DNA from: Takakia lepidozioides
Taxonomy: Eukaryota; Streptophyta; Takakiopsida; Takakiales; Takakiaceae
Direction of reading: 5' to 3'
Length of the DNA: 64,000 nucleotides
Assembly: GCA_030704615.1 (NCBI GenBank)
Contig: CM060733.1
Location: forward strand, 1,736,001-1,800,000
The notes below the pieces were generated by a model. The model had not been told where the DNA came from, searched no databases, and worked only from the letters and a program-made list of their open reading frames with translations. Below, one piece after another: positions 1-10,656 of this stretch. The stretch's first letter is position 1. Every line of letters begins with the position of its first letter. The position numbers were made by a program, and so were the translations under genes.

Positions 1-940
1 CTGCTCAGTCACCCCCCACGCCTGCGGCTGGGTCCACCCTTCTCGCTGCGACAGACCATACTGAACCTGCACATCCGAGTAGACCGAGCAGATGTGGCGC
101 GCATCTGCCCGTCCAACCCCGTTTTTATCCAGACCATCCGGATTTAGGGCATCACATCGCAGCCGCCGATCGGCTCCTAGGACCCCTTTGCTCTTTTTCT
201 GTTTCCTCCTCTTTCGTCTTCCCTCGTTCATTGTTCCCTCGTTCCTCGTTTTGTCTTCCCTGCCTTTTGTTGTTTGTTGTTTGTTGTTTGTGTTGGACCC
301 AACAGATTCTTGCAATGTTGTAAGCGCGGTTGTGAAGAATCCTGGAGCATGACTCAGCGCGAAGGAGTTGTGGACTTCTAGGACAACGTCGGAGTCCATC
401 GTTTCAAGCCACAGCCTCCTTCGTTCATATGCTTCTACTTTCTTTTGCTTTGTTGTTCGCCTATACATGGGACTGTATGAGGGCGCGGAAGAGGTCCGTG
501 TTTACGTTGAGTTTACAGTGCAGACTTGAATGGAAGTGAAAATGGTTGAAGTATGTAGCTCTTTACTAACAATCGGAAGTATTCAGCGAGTCATTTTAGT
601 GGACAGCAATTGTGAATCGTTCTTTCCCTTGATCATTGTCTTCTTTGAGGCGAGTCCTCCATATACCATGTGTAGAACAACATTGCAAAAATGGCGGAAG
701 CATATGTGCATAGTTGGCTATATAAAATTCAGATTTGCTCCCGAGTTGTGTGTCTTCAATGTTGTTTGCAGGTGGACCCAGCATGTGGACCTTGCCAGTG
801 GGAATGTCCGGCGAAATTTGTTGCGCATCCAACTAGTGGACCTTCTAGATGGATGCCTGAAAGCGACCCGATTGACAGACCGGTCGGGGAGACCATTCAA
901 ATGGTCAAATGGATGGACCTTTCTTAGTGACCCCGCCGAC
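1..940. other. No recognisable gene; T-rich and unique-looking sequence
   Basis: I see no conserved protein motif on either strand. The open frame at 92-352 (+) reads through a T/C-rich stretch and gives a low-complexity Phe/Leu/Val-rich product, so I do not call it. The segment could be a decayed retroelement leader, but nothing in it proves that. Confidence 0.4.
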
Positions 941-959
941 AGATCATGAATGCACAAAG

Positions 960-1440
960 TACACGAAAAGTGCCAGCATGGGGCAGGCCAGAAGAGCATT
1001 CCATAATAGCATACCACTATGGCACACCAGAAGGGCACACCAGAACAGCAGACCACTATGGCAGACCAATAGGGCACACCAGAACAGCAGACCATTTCGA
1101 CAGAGCACTTCGATAGACCAGAGGGCTGAGCAGAAGGGGCAGACCATGCCACCATGCCAGACCAGAAGAGTAGACCAAATGCAGACCAGAAGAGCAGACC
1201 ATTATGACAGACTATACGGGCAGACCCCGACGGCAGACCGGACTGGCGGAGACTTACGGCAGACCAGTACGGCAGACCCTGACAGTGGCAACTATTGCGG
1301 CTGGGTCCAACGTACCAGAAGAGCAGATCAGAAAAGTAGACCAGAAGGGCAGACAAGTATGACAGACTATACGGGCATACCCCGACGGCAGACCGGACTG
1401 GCGGAGACTTAGGGCAAACCAGTACGGCAGACCCTGACGG
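960..1440. repeat. GCAGACC-type minisatellite
   Basis: The short motif (g)cagacca/gaagagcagacc recurs throughout at irregular 12-20 base spacing. A longer unit is also duplicated: the block starting at 1206 (gacagactatacggg) recurs at 1360, 154 bases away, with few changes. Open frames on both strands here are products of the repeat and not genes. Confidence 0.75.
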
Positions 1441-1684
1441 CGGTAATTATTGCGTTGCCGGGACATTAGATCTTGCTCATCGAATAGACCGTTGCTGCGT
1501 GTATGGCCTGCATGGCGCCTTCTGCACATGGGGTGCAGTCACTTTTTGCAGTGAGCCGTTACGTTGGACGCGTCACGTCTTTCATCTTTTCTTTGACGTC
1601 TTTCGTCTTTCCTTCTACACATTGTGTGGTGCTGGCTTGCGGTTTGTGCCTCTCCGATAGTAGCGCGACGCTTCGTGTGTACAG

Positions 1685-2440
1685 GCACCCTGCCAACGAG
1701 GAGTCAATGTCCTCATCAACTTGTCCTTTTTTGTGGAAACTAATATCCAAGTCTGTGGTGTCCCACATCAAGGAGTTTGTTTCTGTACCATGGCGTCCCA
1801 TAGCAAAAAACCAAAACCCCACTTGACTCTACTCCCACCAGCTAGTTTGGCTGACTTCCTCCAAGTCACGGCCAAGGGTGGAGCCCAAGCTCCACCCAGT
1901 GCACTCTTCTTGGCTCTCTTCATGGCCAAGGTACGATCCTCCCCGAGGATTGAATCGCCTTACTACAACAACATTGCTTGTGACCACTCTTGATGCCGCT
2001 TTGGCATCACCTTGAACAAAGGTTTGCCTTGAACCCCTTTTGACTAGGACGATAACCTTGAACCAAATGTGGCGCCCCAACCACTACAATTGGGCCCGCT
2101 TTGAGATGCTGCCTGAGGTACGGGAACACGCCAAAGCGCACTAAGGCTTCGTCCGAGGTTACACGATTATACTACGTGAATAGAAGCATGTAGCTTCCGC
2201 GTTAGCATGCACTACAAGGCAACCCCCTTCGGTAGCACAGTTATAGTACACGCACGCGCCAAGTGCGCACTAGCACATGAACTCCTAAAGAAGATGCAAG
2301 TTTATTTGCCCCTTAGATGGGAGTCACCCGATTTCAGCACTACGCAAACACACGACTTGTCCAATTTACCTCTTCTACCTTTGTAAGCTAGCAGCATTCT
2401 ACATACTAGCCAACCACGCCATGTATTACCATTCCAAACA
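1685..2440. repeat. Diverged copy of the chromovirus 3' internal noncoding region
   Basis: This block aligns by eye over its whole length with 9822-10570, the noncoding stretch between the chromodomain and the left LTR of the chromovirus at 9090-16050. The two share the phrases around ggagtc-atgtcctcatc, cccacatcaaggagtttgtt and gatcctcc-cgaggat, in the same order and orientation, with many substitutions. No LTR or coding part accompanies it, so it is a fragment of an older family member. Confidence 0.75.
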
Positions 2441-2469
2441 AAATATGAAAGAGGGAAGCTAGCGTGTAA

Positions 2470-2560
2470 GCGCGCTCACGCTTAGCGACTAAGCGTGAGC
2501 AGACTTCGTTAAGCGTGAGCAGATTTCCTAAGTGAGCACATTTCTTAAGCGTGAGCATAG
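2470..2560. repeat. Short tandem repeat, AAGCGTGAGCAGA core
   Basis: The core aagcgtgagcaga/t is repeated about four times at roughly 22-24 base spacing, with one degenerate copy (taagtgagcacattt). Confidence 0.7.
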
Positions 2561-2684
2561 AATGAAAGTGGAGCCTATAGCCGTGGGAAAGCAAAACCTA
2601 TTGTGTGGGGACAACGTTTACGGTTTAGGGGGGCAACATACGCAAGACACGAATGGAAATTTGAGAGTAGTGCGAGACGAAATC

Positions 2685-2790
2685 TGTACGGATGAATGGG
2701 TATGTGGAATGGATAAATGTAGGATGAATATGGGATGAATGTTGGATGGATGAGGGACGTCAAAATACGGATGAATATACAATGGATGAT
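2685..2790. repeat. GGATGAAT-rich degenerate minisatellite
   Basis: The words ggatgaat, ggatggat and aatggat recur irregularly for about 100 bases. The open frames here on the minus strand (Ile/His/Pro-rich) are repeat products. Confidence 0.6.
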
Positions 2791-3179
2791 AGCAATGACA
2801 TTTGGGGTGAAAGAACTTGAACGATGTTGAATGAAGTAGGCCATCCTCCACTGCTTTGAAGTTGTATGAATTTCCCTCACATACCTTTTGTTCGAAACAG
2901 TATACATGTCGTATAAACAATGCCAGTAATGAAGGTCCATGTAAGACTGGGGTATATTCAGAAAGCACGGTCGAAATTGGAAAGTGTAGAAAGTGTAGAA
3001 AGTATACAAAGCATTGTCATTCAATTGATCATGACGTGGGGTAGGAGATGGCTTCAGTCAAGAAAGTGCTGCCATCAAACAGCATGAAGTTTTTTTCCAT
3101 ATAAAGGCGACTTTGTCATCTGTCACCGGACGTCACAGAAAAACAGCCCAGGCTTTGCAAGGTCATGCCCGAGAACATC

Positions 3180-4740
3180 TCAAACTCGTGCAGTACTATC
3201 TCGCTCAAGTAGTGTCATAACATCAACAGGCCCTATCGTACATTGGTGAATGTATGTGTCTGTTTTTGGATCACAAAACATCCTCTGAATGTACATGTAG
3301 TACAAATGTTTGCATGATTTGTCTCTCTTTCCTAGAGAACTGGAGATTGTGTTTTTGAAGTCTGGGCAAGTGCAATCTGGGAAATTGGAAACTGTCACCT
3401 CGTACCCCCTGATAGCGGAACATTTCACCTTTGAGCCTTGCGGAGTTTGTTCTATGTGCCACAACGCGTCTGCACAATCAGACTCCTGGATGGGCAGCAG
3501 GTTTGCCCCCGTGTAGTTGTAGTTGTGGACTCCGTGAACTCTGTCGAGGAAGATTCACCCACAAAGGATGTTGTGTGCACAAAAGTGGGTGGCACGGGCA
3601 CACGTGGCACCAAAAGTTATCCCTATCATGTCAATGTGAATCACCGTCCGATCCGGAGGGGTGTCCAGTTTGCGCTTGCATGAACCGAATCTCTCCTCAC
3701 CTTCCAGATGAGGATGTCTTGATTGCAAAGGTGTTCCCATTGTGCATTCGTTTACAACCTTTGTCATTCAGCAGGATCCTTGCATCTGTTTGCAGCCCTC
3801 AACTGCAACTCCGCCCTGTCTGGCCCTTACCAGAACCGCGTCCACGAAGGAAATCTCGTACGTGTCTGTTGCGAAAGCGCTCGGACCATGTCATCCGAAG
3901 TGGCAACGTACAGGTCCCGTCCGTTCTTGCCGGATTGCGCATTCCCACACTATGCATAGTCTCGGATAGATTATAGGAAGGCATATCCGTTATGTCCTCC
4001 AGAGACATATTTTGCACACAATATTCTTTCCATTAATTATTGTACTTCAAAAGCTAATAGCATTGAAGAAAGACACGTCAACAGGGGTAATAGCGTGAAT
4101 TGAACTTATGCAAGCCTCGGAAATTAAGAAGGGACCTTACTCTTGTCATGAACTCTCCCCACTGTTTGTATCTGAAGTGCCAGAATCCCATCCATTCGTC
4201 AAGTTCTTTGAGGCCATCCTGACTTGCTGCAACGGAGGAGTACCACCATGCCCTTATAGTTGGTATAAGGAGTTTCCTTCGATCTTGCTTGTCGCATCTT
4301 TATACAACCGACAGAGTCTCATGTGTTCCTCCTGCAACTCTGGTTTTATGCAACTCTTGGTGTGCCTTCGGAGGGACTGCGTCCAATGGAACAGGCAAGT
4401 GCGCTCCCTGCCCATCATGGGTATTTTCGGATCACCACTTCCAAAAAACAGACCGGACTGCATTCCAATTTGCCTGCGCGCTATCGGCCATAAATCCATG
4501 AAAGTTTGGATCTGAGACACCATGGTTTCTCATGACTTTCACAAGGGACTTCTACATTAGGATTTGAGACTCAGTGTCTTCGGATTGCATGTCACACACT
4601 GCAATTGTCATAACTCTTTGGTAAGAAGGATCGTACACATGAGCAGCCATGGTTGTCCAGCCCTTCACACGTTTCACATGATCAAACATGAGCCAAGATT
4701 TCTGGAGATCGCCACCGGGCTGCACTGGCGGTCGCTTTTA
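3180..4740 (-). pseudogene. Decayed SWIM zinc-finger transposase-like gene
   Basis: On the minus strand, conserved blocks can be read in gene order but in shifting frames. They are a WTTMAAHVYDPSYQRVMTIA block (about 4590-4660), MADSAQANWNAVRSVFW (about 4440-4490), ERTCLFHWTQSLRRHTK (about 4360-4410), an RAWWYSS...FWHFRYKQWGEFM block (about 4140-4250), and a SWIM finger CTCPDFKN...CKHLYYMY (about 3300-3380, CxCxnCxH). The layout of a catalytic-core-like region followed by a SWIM finger resembles MULE-type transposases and the many SWIM-domain proteins of charophyte genomes. Stops and frameshifts separate the blocks, so this copy is dead. The function is by family resemblance only. A 30-base scrap similar to its 5' part recurs near 27213-27242. 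Confidence 0.65.
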
Positions 4741-6800
4741 CTGTTTAATTTTTTAAATAGAGCGACCGATAGTAATGACGGTCGTTTTTTTGGTTATTTT
4801 TTTAAATGTAGCGACCACCATGGTGGCGGTCGATTCTAGAAGGTGTGCCTTACGCGTGGTCAGAGGAATGAGAAGAGGGGGGGGGGAGATAAGCCAAGGG
4901 AGGTTTCTTTCCCCTCACTTCCTCTCCACACAACTTATATGCTGGCGGTCGCTTTTGTTTTTTATTTATTTATTAATATAGCGACGGCCATTACTGGCGG
5001 TCGCTTATATATTTTTAATTTCTGAAAATGTTGCGACTGCCAGTTTTGGCGGTCGTTTTTCTTTTTTTCTTTTTTTAAATAGAGCGCCCGCCATTACATG
5101 TGGTCGCATGTATATTTTTTAATTTCAAAAAATGTTGCGACTGCAGTAGTGACCGTCGCTTTTATTTTTTATTTTTTTATAGAGCGACCGTCGTTACTGG
5201 CGGTCGAATTTATTGTTTAATTTTTTAAATAGAACGAACGCCATTCACTGGCGGTCGTTTATTTTTTTTTTTTAAATGTAACGACCGCCATGGTGACGGA
5301 AGGTGTGCCTTACGCGTGGACCGATGAATGAGAGGGGGGGGGGCAGATAAGCAAAGGGAGGCTCATTCTCCCTCACTTCCTCTCCACACAACTTATGTGC
5401 GACCGCCATTATTGGCGGTCGCTTTTGTTTTTTATTTATTTATAAATAGCGACGGCCATTACTGGCGGTCGCTTGTATATTTTTAATTTCTGAAATGCTG
5501 CGACCGCCAGTTATGGCGGTCGCTTTTATTTATTTATTTTTTAAAATAGAGCGACCGCCATTAATGGTGGTTGCTTGTATATTTTTAATTTTCTGAAAAT
5601 ATTGCGACTACTAGTAATGGCCAGAGCGACCGTCGTACATGCAGTCGATTTATTGTTTAATTTTTTTAATTAGGGCAACCGCCATTATCGGCAGTCGTTT
5701 TTTGTTGTTTATTTTAAATGTAGCGAGGGCCATAGGATGGGCGCTTTACTTTTTAGAAAAACTTAACAGAGCGACCGCCGTACTGGCGGTCGCTTCATTT
5801 TTAAAAGAAAACGAAAGAGAAACACAGCCATAGTGCGGTCGTTTTTTTTTTTATAAAAATAAATAAATTAATAAAAACGTAAACGAGCGACCGCGGAATT
5901 GGCGATCGCTTCAGTTTCTTAAAAAGTGAAGAAAAGCGACCGCCGTATGGCGGTCGCGTCAGTTTTTTTTTCTTTTCTTTTTCTTTTCTTTTCCCTTTCT
6001 TTCTTTCTTTCTTTGGTTTTGTTTAAAATAAAAATAAATAATTATTAAATTGTTATTTTTAATGTTTTTTTGAAGGAGTTACCGCCGTATTGGCAGTCGC
6101 TTTAGTTTTTTAAAAAGCGAAAAAGAGCGATCTCCATATGGCGGTCGCTTCATTTTTAAAATAAATAAACGAAAATGAGCGACCACTATAGTGGCGGTCG
6201 CTTCATTTTTTTTATAAAAAAAAAATAACGACCGCCGTATTGGCGGTCGCTTCATTGTTTTAAATAAACAAAAAGAGCGACCGCCGTATTGGCGGTTGCT
6301 TCATATATATATTTTTAAAAAGAGCGACTGCCGTAGTTGTAGTCGTTTCATTTAAATTCTTAAAAAAAATTCACTGCCGCTAATTGGCGGCCGCTAAATT
6401 AAAAAAAAAAAATGAGCGACCGCCATTTGGCGGTCGCTGCATTTTCTTTAAACAAATTAAAGAAGCAACGGTTTGGCGGTCGCTTCATTTTAGAATCAAA
6501 ATAAAAATATATGACGGCCGGCGAATGGCGGTCGTTTGTGTTTTTAAAAAAAAATTTAAACTCCGAGCGACTACCAATCTGGGCGGTCGTTTATTTTTTG
6601 AAACTAATAATTTTCAAGCAACCGCCAATATAGGCCGTCATTTAATTTAAAATATAATAAATTGTAAGCTACCGCCAATATGGGCAGTCGCTCCATTTAA
6701 AACTTCATAAATTGCCGGCAACCGCCAATATAGGCGGTCGCTTAATATAAAAATTAAATTACAAGCGACCGCCAATATGGGTGGTCGCTTGATTTAAAAA
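4715..6800. repeat. Array of ~35 GCGACCGCC/GGCGGTCGC hairpins with AT-rich spacers
   Basis: About 35 units follow one another at roughly 45-55 base spacing. Each unit is a near-perfect inverted repeat: arm GCGACCGCC, a 3-6 base loop, arm GGCGGTCGC. Spacers are T- or A-rich. A clean unit is 5500-5523, with 10-bp arms around the loop gtta. Arms mutate in a correlated way in some units (gcgaccaccatggtggcggtcg near 4811). A higher-order duplication is visible: the block gaaggtgtgccttacgcgtgg...cacaacttatatg at 4840-4945 recurs at 5288-5400. There is no credible coding potential. Confidence 0.9.
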
Positions 6801-7045
6801 AATAATAACTTTTAAACGTCCGTATTTTTTTCAAATAAATTAATAAATTTTAATAATTGGCCACGTCTGTTTTACACCGTAGCTGTCATATCATTACAAC
6901 GGGTAGAAGTAAATCGTAAAAGTCAAATATAAAAAAAAAATAGTTGAGTAAACGTCCGGATTCGACGTGACGTCTGACGTGTCCGGGGCCACGTCACGTT
7001 AGGAATGATAACTAGGTCCGATAGAGTACGACTACGCCAAGGAGC

Positions 7046-7285
7046 ATGGTTGGCAATCCCCTCATGCACAACATGGCCAACTCGGAGGGGATTAGTGCAT
7101 TACAGGGCACTAGTTTGGATGGGGGGGGGGTCATGACAGGGATTGGATGAGATCTCTGTGGGAGTTTAGGGACCTCGTTCAGGTGCTCCGGCGCAGGCCG
7201 GTCGGGTGATAGCGATAGATTATCCTCCGCGGAGTCATCAGGCTCATCCGATAGCTATGACTCCGATGACTCCGAGGATGACTAG
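7046..7285 (+). pseudogene. Remnant of an acidic Ser/Asp-rich protein C-terminus
   Basis: One frame stays open from ATG 7046 to TAG 7283-7285 apart from a single internal TGA at 7148. It reads MVGNPLMHNMANSEGIS..., then a tail of SGDSDRLSSAESSGSSDSYD followed by SDDSEDD and a stop. An AT-rich stretch follows, as in a 3' UTR. Acidic serine tails like this occur at the end of many transposases, but I cannot name the family. Confidence 0.35.
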
Positions 7286-7544
7286 TCCTACATTTGAATC
7301 GTTGTGAGCAAAATATTTACGCTTATTGCTTGTAAATATATTTCCATCTTACACCTTGTATTTCATTTTGTGTTGCACCGGCCTCACCCTCAACTCATGC
7401 TTGCTCATACTCATGCAGTAAACCAAACTTGTATACCTGCTAAATTAGAGCAATGGAAGCTCTGAGGTCACTCAACACCCAAAAAAAAACCTGGGAAAAA
7501 ATAAAATCCACCCCCAATTCAATGCAAAATAGCAGGTGACCTTT

Positions 7545-7850
7545 GGGCGTCGCAGGAAACCTTGCGACGCCCTCATGCCTGTTGCAACGCCCGAGGGTCG
7601 CAAGCCACAACCCCATGACGCCACCCAGCGACGGCCTGGCGTCGCTAGCCGGAGGCCCCGCCGGTGTTGTGGATCGCCAAAAAGCGACGTCGGGGCGTCG
7701 CCGGAGGGGCGGGGCGTCCCCCCCCCCCTTTGTGACCCCCCGATGTTGCTATTTTGCGACGTTCTTGGTGCGACGGCCGGGCGTTGCAAATTGGGGTTGC
7801 TACCGCCCCAAAAGGGGGCTTTAGCAATGCCTCGGCATCGCTAAACACCT
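7545..7850. repeat. Second hairpin cluster with GCGACG stems
   Basis: At least five GC-rich inverted repeats at about 40-60 base spacing share a GCGAC core. The best is 7545-7572, where GGGCGTCGCA pairs with TGCGACGCCC around a short loop. Others lie near 7583-7605, 7629-7647, 7682-7701 and 7756-7795. Core and spacing echo the array at 4715-6800, but the outer stem bases differ and the spacers are GC-rich. Open frames across it are repeat artefacts. Confidence 0.65.
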
Positions 7851-7896
7851 TTTTTTAATTTTTTTTTAATTTTTTTTAAATTGTCCTCCTTGTAGT

Positions 7897-8095
7897 GACC
7901 ACCTGTGCTGTTGGATCATGAAAATGAACCTAAGTACGAGGTGGAGGCAGTGCTTAAGTCAAGGAGGTTTAAGAATCGAGAAACAGAGTATCTCGTGAAA
8001 TGGAAGGTCTATCATCAGGTAGATGCAACTTGGGTGCGTGCTTGAGAAATGGGAAACACACCTGAGGCGGTAGTAGCATTTGAAGGGCGATCGCT
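7897..8095 (+). pseudogene. Chromodomain fragment of a Ty3/gypsy chromovirus integrase
   Basis: The plus strand encodes PPVLLDHENEPKYEVEAVLK, then SRRFKNRETEYLVKWKVYHQ and WVRA followed by a stop and EMGN. This is the linker and chromodomain seen at the C-terminus of the chromovirus integrase at 10657-11058 (-), with a few substitutions and one stop. It lies in the opposite orientation and is preceded by a poly-T-rich run (7848-7881). It is an isolated scrap, not a gene. Confidence 0.85.
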
Positions 8096-8439
8096 CTTTG
8101 TAATTCTCGGACGATTTTGTCCATTATCTATACGAAGAGACTACGCTTACCCAACGAGTTTATTGGAGTGTGCGAGCATGACAACACGGACGTTCGGAAG
8201 TTTGGACGGCCGGCGGGGGCAGCGTCAAATCCCCTCCCCTTGTAAAATCCTCCCGACCCCCTCCCCGGGCCCAACCAGGCCCCGCGGGTGCGGTGCCCGC
8301 CCCCCCCGCCCCTGGCCTGTTCGCTCCCTTCACCACCGCCGCCCCTCCCTCGCCCCCCGACCGCCAGAGCAACCCCGCCTTCCTGGGCCTCGACACCCCA
8401 GCCCGTTATATACTCCACGCTGGCCTTTCGACACTCGAT

Positions 8440-8650
8440 CTCTCGGGTAGCTCGGTGGTCATCCGCGCATCCCGCCTGCAAATAACTCTCTAGTTTGATC
8501 CCGGCCCCGTGCCGTAAAATTCTTCCGCTCCCCGCACGCGTCTTCCCCCGGTCCCCTCCACCTCCGTTTTCCCTCACAAGGGCTCCCCACTCCCCTCCAT
8601 CAACCCTGCTCCCCGGCCCAATGTGACTTAGTGCTCTATGATAATTACAA
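8440..8650 (+). mobile_element. Possible tRNA-derived SINE
   Basis: tagctcggtgg at about 8450 resembles an RNA polymerase III A box. gtttgatcccgg about 45 bases on resembles a B box with two mismatches. A non-tRNA body and an AT-rich end (ataattacaaaatgc) follow. The flanking GC-rich region has long open frames on both strands that are compositional. I saw no target-site duplication, so this call is tentative. Confidence 0.35.
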
Positions 8651-8728
8651 AATGCTTTGAGCTCCAATTCCAATATCGAACCAGTAGAAAATTGACACAT
8701 GTTCAAAGCTGACATAACTTTTTGGTAA

Positions 8729-9040
8729 ACATGGATGGATGAACTCATCCAATATATGAATCGATTCATGTGTATGCCTTCAAAATGACACGTGTAGTAA
8801 TGTAGTCATATAAATGCCTTTACAATGACACGGACAGTGATGTAGTAATATAAAGAGTTGTGAACCATCTGCAGTCATGCAGTCATAAGTTTCCATGGCA
8901 TGTCATGGATGGATGAACTCATCCAATGGATGAATCCATCCATGTATATGCCTTCAAAATGACACGTGCAGTGATGTAGCCGTATAAATAGAGTTGTGAA
9001 ACCATCTCCAGTCATAGTTTCCATGAAACGTCATCTGGAG
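8729..9040. repeat. Tandem duplication, about 180-bp unit
   Basis: The block atggatggatgaactcatcc...gccttcaaaatgacacgtg...gatgtag...tataaa...gagttgtgaaaccatct...catagtttccatg occurs twice in direct tandem, starting near 8730 and near 8907. A partial third internal repeat of gcctttacaatgacac...gatgtag lies within the first copy. No coding function is seen. Confidence 0.75.
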
Positions 9041-9094
9041 CATTGGTCAAACATTGTTGACCATGATGTCAAGGATGGTTTATACTACTAGTAG

Positions 9095-9814
9095 TGTCGC
9101 ACACCTCAGTTCGGTAAACTCCCTTCAAGTCATAGTTACTCGCTTTGATGCGCGCGCCTGACTCCCAACCTGGCCTCCAGGCCAACTTGGAGTTTCGGCT
9201 GCTCACCGGGACATAACGGTCCCCTTCCGCTTCCCTCTAAACCCTCCACCTATTTGGACTAGGAGAATTCCCTTTGGTAGATGGCAGTCCGGAACAGCTC
9301 CCCACTCTTTGGTCGCTTTCCGGCTCGCACGCTTACTCACTAGTTTTTGGTCACCAACGGGCTTGCACCGTTCTCGGGGTTACTACTCCCTATATATACT
9401 TCTGTAGCTGTCCGCGGGGGTTTCATAACCAGCCATGCCATTTTATGGCGAACCACCACGAAAACCCTCGACTCCCGGTGGTGAGTCGCGGTGAGTCTTG
9501 GCCCACTCACCGCGGCCCCATGGACCGTGATGAGTCCCAAGACTCCCCACGACTCCCACCTCGAGGTCTCCTCCCCATGGTGAGTCCTATGCCACCCCCA
9601 CTAAGTCCCACTAAGCTACCACCACCCCTTGTGGAGCCACCTCCACCGCAACCCGGTGTGCGGGGCTCCACCTAGTGAGCGCCTCCGCCTCCTTGAGTGC
9701 CTTGGGCACTCAAGGGTGCTTCAGCCCCCCATACCTATCGCTGCCGCTGCCCCACCACAGGGGCAGCCCCTCATGTGTCCCGACCCCCTGCCCTCAAGGC
9801 AAAGGGCCGCGACA
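9095..9814 (-). repeat. 3' LTR of the chromovirus
   Basis: It begins TGTCGCACACCTC and ends GGCCGCGACA, pairing end to end with 15322-16045. It is the 3' LTR because the coding strand is minus. Open frames inside it on the plus strand (for example 9274-9675) are duplicated identically in the other LTR and are not genes. Confidence 0.95.
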
Positions 9815-9829
9815 CACACCCCTACCAAC
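9815..9829 (-). other. Polypurine tract of the chromovirus
   Basis: Read on the minus strand, the bases just before the 3' LTR are GTTGGTAGGGGTGTG. This G-rich purine run sits where plus-strand DNA priming is expected. Confidence 0.6.
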
Positions 9830-10656
9830 AGGAGTCGATGTCCTCATCGACTTTGTCCATTTTGTAGAAACGAACATCCAAGTTGTGGCGTCCCACATCA
9901 AGGAGTTTGTTTCCGTACCATGGCGTCCCATGGCAAAGAACCAAACCCCACACTTGACTCCACTCTCCACTAGCTAGTTCGGCCGACTTCCTCCAAGTCC
10001 CGGCCAAGGGTGGGCCTCTCCAGCTCCTCCCAGTGCACTCTTCTTGGCCTACTTCAAGGCCAAGGAACGATCCTCCCGAGGATCGAATCGCCTTACTGCA
10101 ACAACATTGCTTGCGATCGCTCATGATGCCGCTTTTGGCATCACCTTGAGCAAGGGTTCACCTGGAACCCTCTTTGACTAGGAAGATAACCTTGAACCAA
10201 CCGTGCGCCCCAATCACTACAATTGGGTCCGCCTTGGAATGCTGGCCTGAGGTACGGGAACACGCCGAAGCCGCACTACGACTTCGTCCCGAGGCTACAC
10301 GATTATAGTACGTGAACGGAAGCACGTAGCTTCCGCGTTAGCCCGCACTACAAGGCAACCCCCTCGGTAGCGCAGTTATAGTACGCACGCGCCAGGTGCG
10401 CACTAGCACTTGAACTCCCAAATAAGGCGCAAGTTTCCTTGCCCCTTGGATGGGAGTCACCCGATTTCGGCACTGCGCAAACACACGATTAACCCAATTT
10501 ACCTCTCCCACTTTTGTAAGCTAGCATGCATTCTACACACCAGCCAACCACACCATGCATCACCATTCCAAACACAATAGGACGCACAATATTTGGAACC
10601 CATTTCCTTTATACAAATTTTTGTACAATACAAGTTTTTGCAATCGGATTCCTGAG
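9830..10656 (-). other. Noncoding 3' internal region of the chromovirus
   Basis: No conserved frame is present between the chromodomain stop and the polypurine tract. The sequence is homologous to 1685-2440, which shows it is a standing part of this element family and not a later insertion. Confidence 0.7.

Noticed and set aside
718-1412. Long ORFs on both strands at 718-1412
   Set aside because: They read through the GCAGACC minisatellite, share no motif, and are Cys/Trp/Ser-rich only because of the repeat.
4715-6800. CRISPR-like array (regular repeats and spacers)
   Set aside because: Repeats are palindromic and variable, spacers are A/T homopolymer-like and related to each other, and the genome is eukaryotic without cas genes.
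8440-8510. Functional tRNA gene
   Set aside because: A and B boxes are approximate, no cloverleaf with paired acceptor stem could be drawn; kept only as a possible SINE head.
8128-8769. 213-codon minus-strand Gly-rich ORF
   Set aside because: Arises from the GC-rich tract; opposite-strand Pro-rich frames of equal length show a compositional cause.
9274-9675. 133-codon plus-strand ORF in the left LTR
   Set aside because: The same frame appears in the right LTR; it is U3/R sequence antisense to the element.
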